The notes beneath the pieces were generated by a model. The model did not search any database, was not told the origin of the DNA, and saw nothing but the letters and a program-made list of their open reading frames with translations. A stretch of 7,159 bases of DNA from Mycobacteriaceae bacterium. Its GTDB lineage: Bacteria > Actinomycetota > Actinomycetes > Mycobacteriales > Mycobacteriaceae. The position numbers and the translations under genes are program-made. Each line of letters opens with the position of its first letter. Positions within the stretch are counted from its first letter, which is position 1. The stretch covers positions 1 through 7,159 of the forward strand of contig JAFAWC010000719.1 in NCBI GenBank assembly GCA_019242135.1. Direction: 5' to 3'. Below, in pieces: positions 1-7,117 of the stretch.

Positions 1-514
1 GGGCGGTCTCCAGGTTGTGGTTGTAGCGATGCACGCCCATGACCGCGAGCTGCTTGACCTGCTCGGCCGTCAGCATCCCCAGCGAGCAGGCGATGTTGAT
101 CTCCACCTCGTCGCGGATCGCCTCGATGCCCGCGGCGACCTGCGCCATCAGCCGCTCGTCGGGGCCGCGCACGGCGGCCACGATGCAGAATTCGGTGGCA
201 CCGGACTTGGCGGTCTGCTTGGCCGCCTCGACCAGACTGGGAACGTCCAGCCACGCACTTCGCACCGGCGACGAGAACAGACCCGACTGCGAGCAGAAGT
301 GGCAGTCCTCGGGGCAGCCGCCGGTCTTCAGGCTGATGATGCCCTCGACCTCGACCTCGGGCCCGCACCAGCGCATCCGCACCTCATGGGCCAGCGCCAG
401 CAGCTCGTCGAGCCGGTCGTCGGCCAGCCGCAGGACAGCCAGCACCTCATCCCGCGTCAGACCCCTGCCCTGCTCCAGGACCTGTTCGCGGGCCACCGCC
501 AGCACGTCGGTCAC
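1..514 (-). CDS. bioB: Biotin synthase BioB, 5' part (runs off window)
   Basis: Radical-SAM enzyme that inserts sulfur into dethiobiotin to make biotin, the last pathway step, in the cytoplasm. The visible 171 residues contain the radical-SAM cluster motif C67-P-E-D-C71-H-F-C74, preceded by the conserved stretch GIISLKTGG (58-66), and further on NIACSLGML and HRYNHNLET, all typical of BioB. The sequence agrees almost residue for residue with M. tuberculosis BioB as I remember it. The start is GTG at 514: it is the first possible start after the in-frame stop at 545-547 and has a strong ribosome binding site, GAGGAG at 521-526, 6 nt upstream. This N-terminus is about 20 residues shorter than the one I recall for M. 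tuberculosis BioB. The gene is transcribed away from bioQ and is probably repressed by it through the operator at 547-567. The C-terminal half lies outside the window. Confidence 0.97.
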   Translation of the reverse strand, partial: MTDVLAVAREQVLEQGRGLTRDEVLAVLRLADDRLDELLALAHEVRMRWCGPEVEVEGIISLKTGGCPEDCHFCSQSGLFSSPVRSAWLDVPSLVEAAKQTAKSGATEFCIVAAVRGPDERLMAQVAAGIEAIRDEVEINIACSLGMLTAEQVKQLAVMGVHRYNHNLETA

Positions 515-520
515 ATCGCG

Positions 521-526
521 CTCCTC
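521..526 (-). promoter_or_regulatory. Ribosome binding site of bioB
   Basis: GAGGAG on the minus strand, 6 nt before the GTG codon at 514-512. It fixes the bioB start, since no other start codon exists between it and the upstream in-frame stop. It also implies a leadered bioB mRNA, unlike the apparently leaderless bioQ transcript going the other way. Confidence 0.8.
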
Positions 527-546
527 GGGATGGGTCTCGTTTGGTC

Positions 547-567
547 AACTTGAACGGCGTTCAGGTT
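547..567. promoter_or_regulatory. BioQ-type operator palindrome between bioB and bioQ
   Basis: The core TGAACGGCGTTCA (551-563) is a perfect inverted repeat with 6-bp arms around a single central G at 557. After one mismatched pair (550/564) the symmetry resumes with AAC (547-549) facing GTT (565-567), giving a 21-bp imperfect dyad. The core matches the form I recall for BioQ boxes in Corynebacterium and Mycobacterium, TGAAC-N3-GTTC(A). It lies in the 64-bp gap between the divergent bioB and bioQ starts. It would cover the -10/-35 spacer of bioQ and the likely start point of bioB transcription, so one bound dimer could repress both genes. Assignment to BioQ is inferred from position, palindrome and the adjacent TetR gene. 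Confidence 0.88.
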
Positions 568-568
568 A
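563..568 (-). promoter_or_regulatory. Putative -10 element of bioB
   Basis: TAACCT on the minus strand fits the mycobacterial -10 form TANNNT. It would place the transcription start near 556, inside the operator core, leaving a leader of about 40 nt that contains the GAGGAG ribosome binding site. No convincing -35 hexamer is seen at the usual distance. Six-base matches of this kind are common by chance. Confidence 0.4.
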
Positions 569-572
569 CGGT
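567..572 (+). promoter_or_regulatory. Putative -10 element of bioQ
   Basis: TACGGT fits TANNNT and ends 6 nt before the GTG at 579, exactly where a leaderless mycobacterial transcript would need it. It shares two bases with the proposed bioB -10 on the other strand and abuts the operator, which suggests tight co-repression. There is no clear -35 element and no Shine-Dalgarno sequence before the GTG. Confidence 0.5.
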
Positions 573-578
573 ACCCGG

Positions 579-1169
579 GTGAGCAGTGTGCATCTGCACA
601 AGGCCGACGTCGTCGACGCGGCGACGGCGCTTCTCGACGCGTACGGCATCGCCGACCTGACCATGCGTCGGCTGGCCCGCGAGCTGGATGTCAGCCCGGG
701 GGCCCTGTACTGGCACTTCCCGAGCAAGCAGGCCCTGCTCGGCGCGGTGGCGGACCGGATTCTGCAACCGGCCCGCGGCCGGGCCGTGCCTGCGGGCTGG
801 CGCGATCGGGTGAGCGGGATCGGTGCTGTGCTGCGCGACGCCTTGCTGTCGCACACCGACGGCGCGGAACTCGTGTCGGCCAGCTTCGCCGCCGGGCAGT
901 CCGCGCTGATGGCCGAGGTGGTGGCCGGGCTGGCCGCCGCCGCAGCCGAGGCGGGCGTGGCGGGCGAGCAGGCGGAACTGGCCGCCCGCACCGTGGTGTA
1001 CTACGTGCTCGGGTTCACCGCCGATGAGCAGTCGAGGCTGCAGTGGGACTCAGCCGGAGCGTTGGGTAAGGATGGCGAGTCGGTGTTGATGGGGGAAACG
1101 ACGGCGCAGTTCGCGTTCGGTTTGGACCTTCTGATCGAGGGGATGGCGCGAACGGCGACGATCAGCTGA
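579..1169 (+). CDS. bioQ: TetR-family biotin repressor BioQ
   Basis: TetR/AcrR-type transcriptional regulator of 196 residues. The N-terminal helix-turn-helix spans about residues 8-54: the scaffold helix VVDAATALLDAYG (11-23), then LTMRRLARELDVS (27-39), with recognition helix SPGALYWHF (39-47) and the usual FPSKQALL that follows. The rest is a helical ligand/dimerisation domain with no recognisable motif. The gene diverges from bioB across a perfect operator-like palindrome and faces the bioAFD operon, the arrangement described for M. smegmatis BioQ, a repressor of biotin genes. The reading frame is open far upstream, but that part is antisense to bioB. GTG 579 is chosen because it follows a -10-like TACGGT at leaderless spacing, though GTG 588 is a possible alternative. 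It probably represses itself. Identification as BioQ rests on context plus family, so another TetR remains possible but unlikely. Confidence 0.88.
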   Translation: MSSVHLHKADVVDAATALLDAYGIADLTMRRLARELDVSPGALYWHFPSKQALLGAVADRILQPARGRAVPAGWRDRVSGIGAVLRDALLSHTDGAELVSASFAAGQSALMAEVVAGLAAAAAEAGVAGEQAELAARTVVYYVLGFTADEQSRLQWDSAGALGKDGESVLMGETTAQFAFGLDLLIEGMARTATIS

Positions 1170-1171
1170 TC
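1160..1171. repeat. 12-bp perfect palindrome holding both convergent stop codons
   Basis: GATCAGCTGATC is its own reverse complement. bioQ ends ATC-AGC-TGA on the plus strand (stop 1167-1169) and the 2H gene ends ATC-AGC-TGA on the minus strand (stop 1164-1162). The two coding regions therefore overlap by 8 bp and both proteins end in Ile-Ser. No separate terminator can be seen here; the dyad is too short and has no loop or U-tract to act as one. Confidence 0.85.
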
Positions 1172-1671
1172 AGGTGCTCAATCCGGTTGTTTCCGTCCCA
1201 GCGGCGCAGTCCCACGATGCTGCCGTGGACGTCGCGGGTCGTCGTGCGGATCATCAGCGCCCGCGAGAGCTGCGACGGGTCGACCCGACGCGCGAGCGTG
1301 ACGTGCGGCGCCCATTGGCCCACACCGGTATTGGGTGCGGCACCAGGCGCCAGGTGGGGCAGGCAGATGCCCAGCACCTCGGCGTGCAAGGCCAACAGTT
1401 CCACCGCCGGAACCACGGCCCGCACCAGCACGAACGGGGAACGCCCGAACACCATCGGCGCGCCGATCACACAGGGCAGCGGCAGCCGCTGCAACACACA
1501 TCTCAGCTGATCGTCGACGTCGGGCAGGATGGCGTCGGCGACGATCATGGTCACGTGCGGTCTGCTGGTCGGCGGCGGCGTCCGTAACCCCGCCTCGGAC
1601 AACGCCTTCCAGCCACGACGGATCGCGTCCTCGCACGAGGCGTCCAACAACAACTCGATCGAGTGGACCAT
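1162..1671 (-). CDS. 2H phosphoesterase / 2'-5' RNA ligase-like protein (Rv1571-like)
   Basis: A protein of 169 residues with the two hallmark H-x-T motifs of the 2H phosphoesterase (2'-5' RNA ligase/LigT) superfamily: PHVT with H39 and T41, and PHVT with H123 and T125, 84 residues apart, as expected for the two-lobed fold. Both histidine/threonine pairs are intact, so it should be catalytically competent. Family members act on 2'-5' linkages or cyclic phosphates in RNA or nucleotides; its substrate is unknown. It resembles M. tuberculosis Rv1571 as I remember it, including the MVHSIEL start and the RRWDGN motif near the end. ATG 1671 is chosen by that similarity; the frame is open a further 12 codons upstream into bioD. 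It begins 1 nt after the bioD stop, so it is probably translationally coupled as the last gene of the biotin operon. Its end overlaps the bioQ end. Confidence 0.85.
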   Translation of the reverse strand: MVHSIELLLDASCEDAIRRGWKALSEAGLRTPPPTSRPHVTMIVADAILPDVDDQLRCVLQRLPLPCVIGAPMVFGRSPFVLVRAVVPAVELLALHAEVLGICLPHLAPGAAPNTGVGQWAPHVTLARRVDPSQLSRALMIRTTTRDVHGSIVGLRRWDGNNRIEHLIS

Positions 1672-1672
1672 C

Positions 1673-2353
1673 TCAGCCGACCAGATCCACCAACCAGTCG
1701 CTGTCAACGGTTTCGGCGCTCATCGCAGAGAACTGCTCCGGTGACAGCGCCCCGGAACCGGCGGGCAGCACCGCCCGCAGCGGAGCCATGTGCGCCAAGG
1801 CATCCCGGTTGGTTGTTTCGACGGGGCCGGGGTGCTCCGGCCAGGCGCCGATCACCAGGCCGGCACACGGAACACGCTGCGCGTCAAGCGCTTCCAGAGT
1901 CAGCGCGGTGTGGTTGAGTGTTCCCAGCCCGGCCGACACCACGACCAGGACCGCGGCGTGCAGGTCGACGGCGACGTCGCGCAGCGTGACACCGTCCTCG
2001 CCGAGAGCGACGAGCAGCCCCCCTGCGCCTTCCACCAGCGTCAGTTGATGCGAATGGTCGACGACGCGCAGCAGCACGTCCAGTTCGACGCGGTTGGGCA
2101 GCGCAAGGCCGGCCCGTGCCGCCGCCGCGACCGGGGCAAGGGGTTCGGGGTAGCGCCACGACCCGACGAGCCGCTCGACACCGGACAGTCGCCCCACCGC
2201 GGCGAGATCGTCATCACCGTCGCCGGTGCCGGTCTGCACGGGCTTGCACACCACCGCCTCGACGCCGGCCAGCCGGGCGCAGCAGGCCAGCGCGGCGGTC
2301 GCGACCGTCTTGCCGACGCCGGTGTCGGTGCCCGTGACGACCAGGACGGTCAC
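1673..2353 (-). CDS. bioD: ATP-dependent dethiobiotin synthetase BioD
   Basis: Closes the ureido ring: 7,8-diaminononanoate + CO2 + ATP gives dethiobiotin. The protein is 226 residues, the same length as M. tuberculosis BioD in my recollection. Visible motifs are the P-loop GTDTGVGKT (8-16, K15), the substrate-site KPVQTG (K37), the acidic DDD (47-49) and the EGAGGLL loop (108-114) with catalytic-region E108. The start is GTG 2353, directly before [12 protein letters not shown]. The frame is open for 58 codons further upstream, but that segment is shadow of bioF. The GTG overlaps the bioF stop as GTGA (2350-2353), a classic translational-coupling junction. The stop is followed after 1 nt by the ATG of the 2H gene. 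Confidence 0.96.
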   Translation of the reverse strand: MTVLVVTGTDTGVGKTVATAALACCARLAGVEAVVCKPVQTGTGDGDDDLAAVGRLSGVERLVGSWRYPEPLAPVAAAARAGLALPNRVELDVLLRVVDHSHQLTLVEGAGGLLVALGEDGVTLRDVAVDLHAAVLVVVSAGLGTLNHTALTLEALDAQRVPCAGLVIGAWPEHPGPVETTNRDALAHMAPLRAVLPAGSGALSPEQFSAMSAETVDSDWLVDLVG

Positions 2354-3519
2354 GCGCGGTCGGCGGAGCGGCCCCGCGCCGCGGAAACCACCGCCGAAAG
2401 CACCTGTGTCGCGGTGCCCAGCTCGTCCTCGGACAGCGAGGCCCTCGCCGTCAGCCGCAGCCGCGACGTGCCCGGCGGTACCGACGGTGGCCGGAAACAC
2501 CCGACGCGCACCCCACCCGCGAGGCACTCGGCCGCGGCCGCCACCGCCACCTCGGGCGCACCGAGGATGACCGACACCACCGCCGACGCGGGCCGGTCGG
2601 CGACTCCACAGGCGTCGGCGAGCACGGCCGCATTCCGCAGCGCCTTGTGCGGGCGGTCGGGCTCGGCGGTCAGCACGCGCAGCGCTGCCAGCCCCGCACC
2701 GAGCGCAGCGGGCGCAAGCCCCGTGTCGAAGATCATCGGGCGCGCCGCGTCGATGAGGTGCTCACGCACCGCGGCCGGACCCAGCACCACCCCGCCCTGA
2801 CTGCCCAGCGCCTTGGACAGCGTCGCGGTCATCACGACGTCCGGCGCCCCCGCCAGACCCACCTCGTGCAACAGCCCGCGCCCGCCCTCGCCGCGTACCC
2901 CCAGGCCGTGCGCCTCGTCAACGATCAGCAACGCGCCGTGTCTGCGGCACACTTCATGCAGCGGCAACAGCGGCGCCAGCGCGCCGTCCGCACTGAACAC
3001 CGAATCGGTGATGACGATCGCGCGGGGCTCGTCGCGTCCGGCCAGCACGGCGTCGACGGCGTCGACGTCGCGATGCGGCGTGACGGCGACGCGGGCACGC
3101 GACAACCGGCACGCGTCGACCAGCGAAGCGTGGCTGCGCGCGTCGGACACCACCAGCGAGCCGGGCCCCGACAACGCGACGACAGCGGCCAGGTTCGCGG
3201 TGTAGCCCGACGAGAACACCAACGCCGACTGCGCACCCACGAATCCGGCCAGCGCCTGTTCGAACTCCTCATGCAGCTCGGTGTTGCCGGTCACCAGCCG
3301 CGAACCGGTCGAGCCCGCGCCCCAGGTGCGCAGCGCCTGCACCCCGCCGTCGATCACTTCGGGATGCTGCGACAGCCCCAGGTAGTCGTTCGACGCCAGG
3401 TCCACCTCGGCGCCCACCGGGGTCCGGATGCGCAACGACCGGCGCAAGCCGGCGCCGACGCGCTGCCGCTCGACCTCGTCGAGCCAGGCCAGCGGCGTGG
3501 TGTCGATCCCGGTGTCCAT
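2350..3519 (-). CDS. bioF: 8-amino-7-oxononanoate synthase BioF
   Basis: PLP-dependent alpha-oxoamine synthase that condenses a pimeloyl thioester with L-alanine to give 8-amino-7-oxononanoate (KAPA), releasing CO2. The protein is 389 residues, a normal length. Visible landmarks are [10 protein letters not shown] (41-50), [12 protein letters not shown] (67-78), the ring-stacking histidine in SHASLVDA (H130), [10 protein letters not shown] (D201 contacts the PLP ring, H204) and the PLP-binding lysine K236 in [11 protein letters not shown]. The C-terminal RLRLTARAS motif (353-361) is also typical. The start is ATG 3519, with a modest purine-rich AAGG at 3524-3527 only 4 nt upstream. The gene lies 34 nt downstream of bioA, across a 14-bp tandem repeat, and overlaps bioD by 4 bp. 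A -10-like TAGGGT at 3528-3533 on the minus strand leaves room for an additional internal promoter. Confidence 0.97.
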   Translation of the reverse strand: MDTGIDTTPLAWLDEVERQRVGAGLRRSLRIRTPVGAEVDLASNDYLGLSQHPEVIDGGVQALRTWGAGSTGSRLVTGNTELHEEFEQALAGFVGAQSALVFSSGYTANLAAVVALSGPGSLVVSDARSHASLVDACRLSRARVAVTPHRDVDAVDAVLAGRDEPRAIVITDSVFSADGALAPLLPLHEVCRRHGALLIVDEAHGLGVRGEGGRGLLHEVGLAGAPDVVMTATLSKALGSQGGVVLGPAAVREHLIDAARPMIFDTGLAPAALGAGLAALRVLTAEPDRPHKALRNAAVLADACGVADRPASAVVSVILGAPEVAVAAAAECLAGGVRVGCFRPPSVPPGTSRLRLTARASLSEDELGTATQVLSAVVSAARGRSADRA

Positions 3520-3523
3520 CGCG

Positions 3524-3565
3524 CCTTACCCTAAGCCAGTCACCTCAAGCCAGTTACCCTGAGCC
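3524..3565 (-). repeat. Three imperfect 14-bp tandem repeats at the bioA/bioF junction
   Basis: Read on the minus strand the copies are GGCTCAGGGTAACT (3565-3552), GGCTTGAGGTGACT (3551-3538) and GGCTTAGGGTAAGG (3537-3524), matching at most positions. The first copy contains the last three codons and the TAA stop of bioA; in each further copy the equivalent codons also end in a stop (TGA, TAA). The last copy supplies the bioF ribosome binding site (AAGG). The simplest reading is repeated duplication of the bioA tail by replication slippage, followed by divergence. Confidence 0.8.
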
Positions 3566-4861
3566 GGCCGACGACGAGGACTCGGCGACGGCAACCATCG
3601 CCGAGGTGATCTGGTCGATTTCGATCGCCGAACAGATGTACGGCGGCATCGCATAGATGAGGTTGCGGAACGGCCGCAGCCAAACGCCGTGGTCAAGAGC
3701 GACCGGCGTGGCGGTCGCCAGGTCGACGGGCGCGCTCATCTCGATCACCCCGATCGCGCCGAGGACCCGGACGTCGGCCACCCCGTTGACCGCCGACGCC
3801 TTCTGCAGACCCGTGCTCAGGCCGGTTTCGATGTCCCGCACCGCCGACCGCCAGTCCTGACCGAGCAGCAGCTGCACCGATGCCACCGACACCGCGCAGG
3901 CCAACGCGTTGGCCATGAACGTCGGCCCGTGCATCAGCGCACCGGGCTCGCCGGCGCTGATGGTCTGCGCGATCGCGGCGCTGCACAGCGTGGCAGCCAG
4001 TGTGAGATAGCCGCCGGTCAGCGCCTTCCCGACACACATGATGTCGGGCGCGACACCGGCGTGATCGGCCGCGAACAACTCCCCGGTGCGGCCGAAGCCG
4101 GTCGCGATCTCGTCGAAGATCAGCAGCACGTCGTGCCGCGTGCACGCCGCACGCAGGTCCGCGAGGTAACGCGGATCGTGGAACCGCATACCGCCCGCGC
4201 CCTGCACCACCGGCTCGACGATGACGGCTGCCAGCTCGTCTGCATGTGCGTCGAGTTGCGCCTCGAAGGCCGCGCTGTAGGAGGCGTCGTAAATCGTCGG
4301 CACCTGGGGTGCGAAAACCTGCCGCGCGAGCACATCGGTCCATAAGGCGTGCATGCCACCGTCGGGGTCGCACACGCTCATCGGCGTGAAAGTGTCACCG
4401 TGGTAACCACCGCGCCATGTCATCAGCCGGTGCTTGGCGCCACGGCCCAGACTGCGCCAGTACTGCAGCGCCATCTTGACCGCCACCTCCACCGACACCG
4501 AGCCGGAGTCGCTGAAGAACACGGCGTCCAGGCCGGCCGGGGTGATGTCGACGAGCAGCTCCGCCAGCCGTGCCGCGGGTTCGTGGGTGAGCCCACCGAA
4601 CATCACGTGGTTCATCGTGGCGAGCTGGTTCACGATCGCGCCGTCAAGGACCGGATGGCCGTGGCCGTGGATCGCGGTCCACCACGAGCTCATCGCGTCC
4701 AGCGCCTCAACCGGCCGGCCTCGGTGAATCACCGACAGCGCGGCGCCGCGTGCTGCCACCGCGACCGCCGGCGCCGGCGCAACCGCGCCCGCCGGGCTGT
4801 ACGGGTGCCAAATGTGGGCGGCGTCGATCGCGCTGATCTCGTCGGGTGTCAACGCAGGCAC
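3554..4861 (-). CDS. bioA: Adenosylmethionine-8-amino-7-oxononanoate aminotransferase BioA
   Basis: Class III PLP aminotransferase that converts KAPA to 7,8-diaminononanoate using S-adenosylmethionine as amino donor. The protein is 435 residues, close to the 437 I recall for M. tuberculosis BioA. Visible motifs are HIWHPYS (16-22), [14 protein letters not shown] (57-70, substrate-binding tryptophans W60 and W61), [11 protein letters not shown] (115-125, PLP phosphate), [10 protein letters not shown] (149-158), [14 protein letters not shown] (D250 for the PLP ring nitrogen), PLP lysine K279 in VGKALTGGY, and [10 protein letters not shown] (311-320). GTG 4861 is chosen because it matches the M. 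tuberculosis N-terminus (LTPDEI) and follows a -10-like TAGGCT. The frame extends 29 codons upstream to a TTG inside the treX promoter, which is unlikely to be used. First gene of bioA-bioF-bioD-2H. Its last codons lie in the tandem repeat. Confidence 0.97.
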   Translation of the reverse strand: MPALTPDEISAIDAAHIWHPYSPAGAVAPAPAVAVAARGAALSVIHRGRPVEALDAMSSWWTAIHGHGHPVLDGAIVNQLATMNHVMFGGLTHEPAARLAELLVDITPAGLDAVFFSDSGSVSVEVAVKMALQYWRSLGRGAKHRLMTWRGGYHGDTFTPMSVCDPDGGMHALWTDVLARQVFAPQVPTIYDASYSAAFEAQLDAHADELAAVIVEPVVQGAGGMRFHDPRYLADLRAACTRHDVLLIFDEIATGFGRTGELFAADHAGVAPDIMCVGKALTGGYLTLAATLCSAAIAQTISAGEPGALMHGPTFMANALACAVSVASVQLLLGQDWRSAVRDIETGLSTGLQKASAVNGVADVRVLGAIGVIEMSAPVDLATATPVALDHGVWLRPFRNLIYAMPPYICSAIEIDQITSAMVAVAESSSSAGSG

Positions 4862-4869
4862 GGAGACCG

Positions 4870-4875
4870 AGCCTA
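4870..4875 (-). promoter_or_regulatory. Putative -10 element of bioA
   Basis: TAGGCT on the minus strand fits TANNNT and lies 8 nt before the GTG at 4861. Transcription would begin at or within about two bases of the start codon, so the mRNA would be leaderless or nearly so, consistent with the absence of a good Shine-Dalgarno sequence. No TTGACA-like -35 is seen. No TGAAC/GTTCA palindrome lies in the 90-bp gap; only a weak AACC...GGTT dyad at 4893-4911 is present. Confidence 0.4.
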
Positions 4876-4939
4876 ACTCAGCACGGCAGACGAACCGCCT
4901 GGCCACAGGTTGGCGCGAGCGGTCGACGACGCCCGCCGA

Positions 4940-4945
4940 TAGGGT
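4940..4945 (+). promoter_or_regulatory. Putative -10 element of treX
   Basis: TAGGGT fits TANNNT and ends 6 nt before ATG 4952, the spacing expected of a leaderless mycobacterial transcript. The same bases (AGGG, 4941-4944) could instead serve as a weak ribosome binding site, so the two readings compete. No clear -35 hexamer is found upstream. Confidence 0.45.
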
Positions 4946-4951
4946 CAACAG

Positions 4952-7117
4952 ATGGCCGAAGAGCCGCAGGGTCTGGATACCGGCCCGATCCTGGCAACGG
5001 TGTGGCCCGGTACGCCGTACCCGCTGGGCGCCACCTACGACGGCGCCGGCACAAACTTCTCACTGTTCTCCGAGGTCGCCGAAAAGGTCGAGCTCTGCCT
5101 GATCGCCCGGGACGGGACCGAGGATCGCATCCCCCTCGACGAGGTTGACGGGTTTGTCTGGCACGCCTATCTGCCGGCGATCACCCCGGGCCAGCGCTAC
5201 GGATTCCGTGTCTACGGTCAATGGGATCCCGCAGCCGGGCACCGTTGCGATCCGAGCAAACTACTGCTGGACCCGTACGGAAAGGCGTTCGACGGCGAGT
5301 TCAAACAGGGTCCGGCGCTGTTCTCCTACGACATGGCCGCCCATGACGACTCGGCCTCCGGCGACCCGACGTTGATCGACTCACTCGGCCAGACGATGAC
5401 GAGCGTGGTGATCAATCCGTTCTTCGACTGGGGCTCCGACCGCGCGCCGAGACGGCCGTACAACGAGACGATCATCTACGAGGCCCACGTCAAGGGCATG
5501 ACCCAGGCACATCCCGGGATTCCCGAGGAACTGCGCGGCACCTACGCCGGGCTGTCACATCCCGTGGTGATCGACCACCTGCGGTCGTTGAACGTCACCG
5601 CGATCGAGCTGATGCCCGTTCACCAGTTCATGCACGACTTCCGGCTGCTCGACCTGGGTCTGCGCAACTACTGGGGCTACAACACCTTCGGCTTCTTCGC
5701 ACCACACAACGCGTACGCGTCGATCCGCCAACCCGGCGCCGCGGTCGCCGAGTTCAAAACGATGGTCCGCACGTTCCACGACGCGGGCATCGAAGTCATC
5801 CTCGACGTGGTTTACAACCACACCGCCGAGGGCAACCAGCTGGGGCCCACCATCAACTTCCGCGGCATCGACAACGCCGCCTACTACCGGCTGGTCGACG
5901 AGGACTTGCGTTATTACCGGGACTACACAGGCACAGGCAACAGCCTGAACGCGCGGCACCCGCACACGCTGCAACTGATCATGGACTCGCTGCGCTACTG
6001 GGTGCTCGAGATGCACGTCGACGGTTTTCGATTCGACCTGGCCTCGACGCTGGCCCGGGAATTGCACGACGTGGACCGGCTGTCGGCGTTCTTCGATCTG
6101 GTGCAACAGGATCCGGTGGTCAGTCAGGTCAAGCTGATCGCCGAGCCGTGGGACGTCGGGGAGGGTGGCTACCAGGTCGGCAACTTCCCGGGCCTGTGGA
6201 CCGAGTGGAATGGCAAGTACCGCGACACCGTGCGCGACTACTGGCGCGGTGAACCCGCGACGCTGGGCGAATTCGCGTCGCGGCTGACCGGCTCGTCCGA
6301 CCTGTATGAAGCCACCGGACGCCGACCGGGGGCCAGCATCAACTTCGTCACCGCACACGACGGTTTCACGCTGCACGACTTGGTTTCCTACAACGACAAG
6401 CACAACGAGGCCAACGGCGAAGACAACCGCGACGGGGAAAGCTACAACCGGTCCTGGAATTGCGGGGTTGAGGGGCCGACCGACGACCCCGAGATCGTCA
6501 AACTGCGAAGCCGTCAGATGCGCAATTTCCTTGCCACGCTGATGGTTTCCCAGGGCACTCCGATGATCGCGCACGGCGACGAGATGGGACGCACGCAGTT
6601 GGGGAATAACAATGTCTACTGCCAGGATTCACCGCTGTCGTGGATGGACTGGTCGCTCACCGAGCGCAACGCGCAGCTGCTCGAGTTCGTCAAGAAGGTC
6701 ACCGCGCTACGCAAGAGCCACCCGGTTTTCCGTCGCCGCCGGTTTTTCGACGGCACGCCGATCCGCAGCGGCGCGCAGATCCGCGACATCGCGTGGCTCA
6801 CTCCGGCCGGCCAGGAGATGACGCCCGAAGACTGGCACAGCGGGTTCGGCAAGAGCATCAGCGTCTTTCTCAACGGGCAGGCGATCCCCGAACCGGATGC
6901 GCGTGGCTTTCGGGTGGTCGACGACTCGTTTCTGCTGTGCTTCAACGGTCACGATGCCGATCTCGACTTCGTTGTGCCGCAAGGCCCGTATGGCCGCGAG
7001 TGGCATGCGTGCCTCGATACTGCTGACCTGGAAGGAAATATTGACCTGGTGGCACGAGCGGGTGAGAAGATCACGCTCGAAGCGCGCTCGGTGATCGTCC
7101 TGCGCAGAACCGCGTGA
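4952..7117 (+). CDS. treX: Glycogen debranching enzyme TreX (GH13 isoamylase type)
   Basis: Hydrolyses alpha-1,6 branches of glycogen-type alpha-glucan, supplying linear chains to TreY and TreZ for trehalose formation. The protein is 721 residues, as I recall for M. tuberculosis TreX. An N-terminal CBM48/isoamylase-N domain spans about 20-110, the GH13 barrel about 170-570 and a C-terminal beta domain about 590-721. Catalytic signatures are complete: region I DVVYNH (285-290), region II GFRFDLA with nucleophile D362, region III AEPWD with acid/base E398, and region IV TAHD with D470, the same spacing as known TreX enzymes. Its start follows a -10-like TAGGGT. It diverges from bioA across 90 bp, and its stop overlaps the treY start as GTGA, so treX and treY are co-translated. 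The paralogue GlgX has the same architecture; the treY neighbour makes TreX the better name. Confidence 0.96.
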   Translation: MAEEPQGLDTGPILATVWPGTPYPLGATYDGAGTNFSLFSEVAEKVELCLIARDGTEDRIPLDEVDGFVWHAYLPAITPGQRYGFRVYGQWDPAAGHRCDPSKLLLDPYGKAFDGEFKQGPALFSYDMAAHDDSASGDPTLIDSLGQTMTSVVINPFFDWGSDRAPRRPYNETIIYEAHVKGMTQAHPGIPEELRGTYAGLSHPVVIDHLRSLNVTAIELMPVHQFMHDFRLLDLGLRNYWGYNTFGFFAPHNAYASIRQPGAAVAEFKTMVRTFHDAGIEVILDVVYNHTAEGNQLGPTINFRGIDNAAYYRLVDEDLRYYRDYTGTGNSLNARHPHTLQLIMDSLRYWVLEMHVDGFRFDLASTLARELHDVDRLSAFFDLVQQDPVVSQVKLIAEPWDVGEGGYQVGNFPGLWTEWNGKYRDTVRDYWRGEPATLGEFASRLTGSSDLYEATGRRPGASINFVTAHDGFTLHDLVSYNDKHNEANGEDNRDGESYNRSWNCGVEGPTDDPEIVKLRSRQMRNFLATLMVSQGTPMIAHGDEMGRTQLGNNNVYCQDSPLSWMDWSLTERNAQLLEFVKKVTALRKSHPVFRRRRFFDGTPIRSGAQIRDIAWLTPAGQEMTPEDWHSGFGKSISVFLNGQAIPEPDARGFRVVDDSFLLCFNGHDADLDFVVPQGPYGREWHACLDTADLEGNIDLVARAGEKITLEARSVIVLRRTA

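Noticed and set aside
39..578. Long plus-strand open frame upstream of and in frame with bioQ
   Set aside because: It is antisense to bioB, whose protein is clearly recognisable on the minus strand. The frame stays open because of high G+C content. Similarity to TetR begins only after 579.
1160..1171. The palindrome as a bidirectional terminator
   Set aside because: The dyad has no loop, is only 12 bp and lacks a following U-tract, so a stable intrinsic terminator is not supported.
2990..3006. TGAAC half-sites inside genes (e.g. CTGAACACCGAATC within bioF)
   Set aside because: Only one arm is present and it lies in conserved coding sequence, so chance is sufficient. Similar half-sites occur in treX.
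2647..3534. 295-codon plus-strand open frame opposite bioF
   Set aside because: It is antisense to the conserved PLP-binding core of BioF, and its Arg/Gln/His-rich composition is typical of a shadow frame.
4349..4876. 175-codon plus-strand open frame opposite the start of bioA
   Set aside because: Arg/His-rich shadow of bioA with no motif; the bioA product is unambiguous.
4893..4911. AACC...GGTT dyad in the bioA/treX gap as a possible second BioQ operator
   Set aside because: Only 4-bp arms 11 bp apart, lacking TGAAC/GTTCA. Its spacing does not match the operator at 551-563.
5555..6574. 339-codon minus-strand open frame inside treX
   Set aside because: It lies wholly opposite the conserved GH13 core of treX, shows no domain I recognise, and is a typical shadow frame of a G+C-rich gene.
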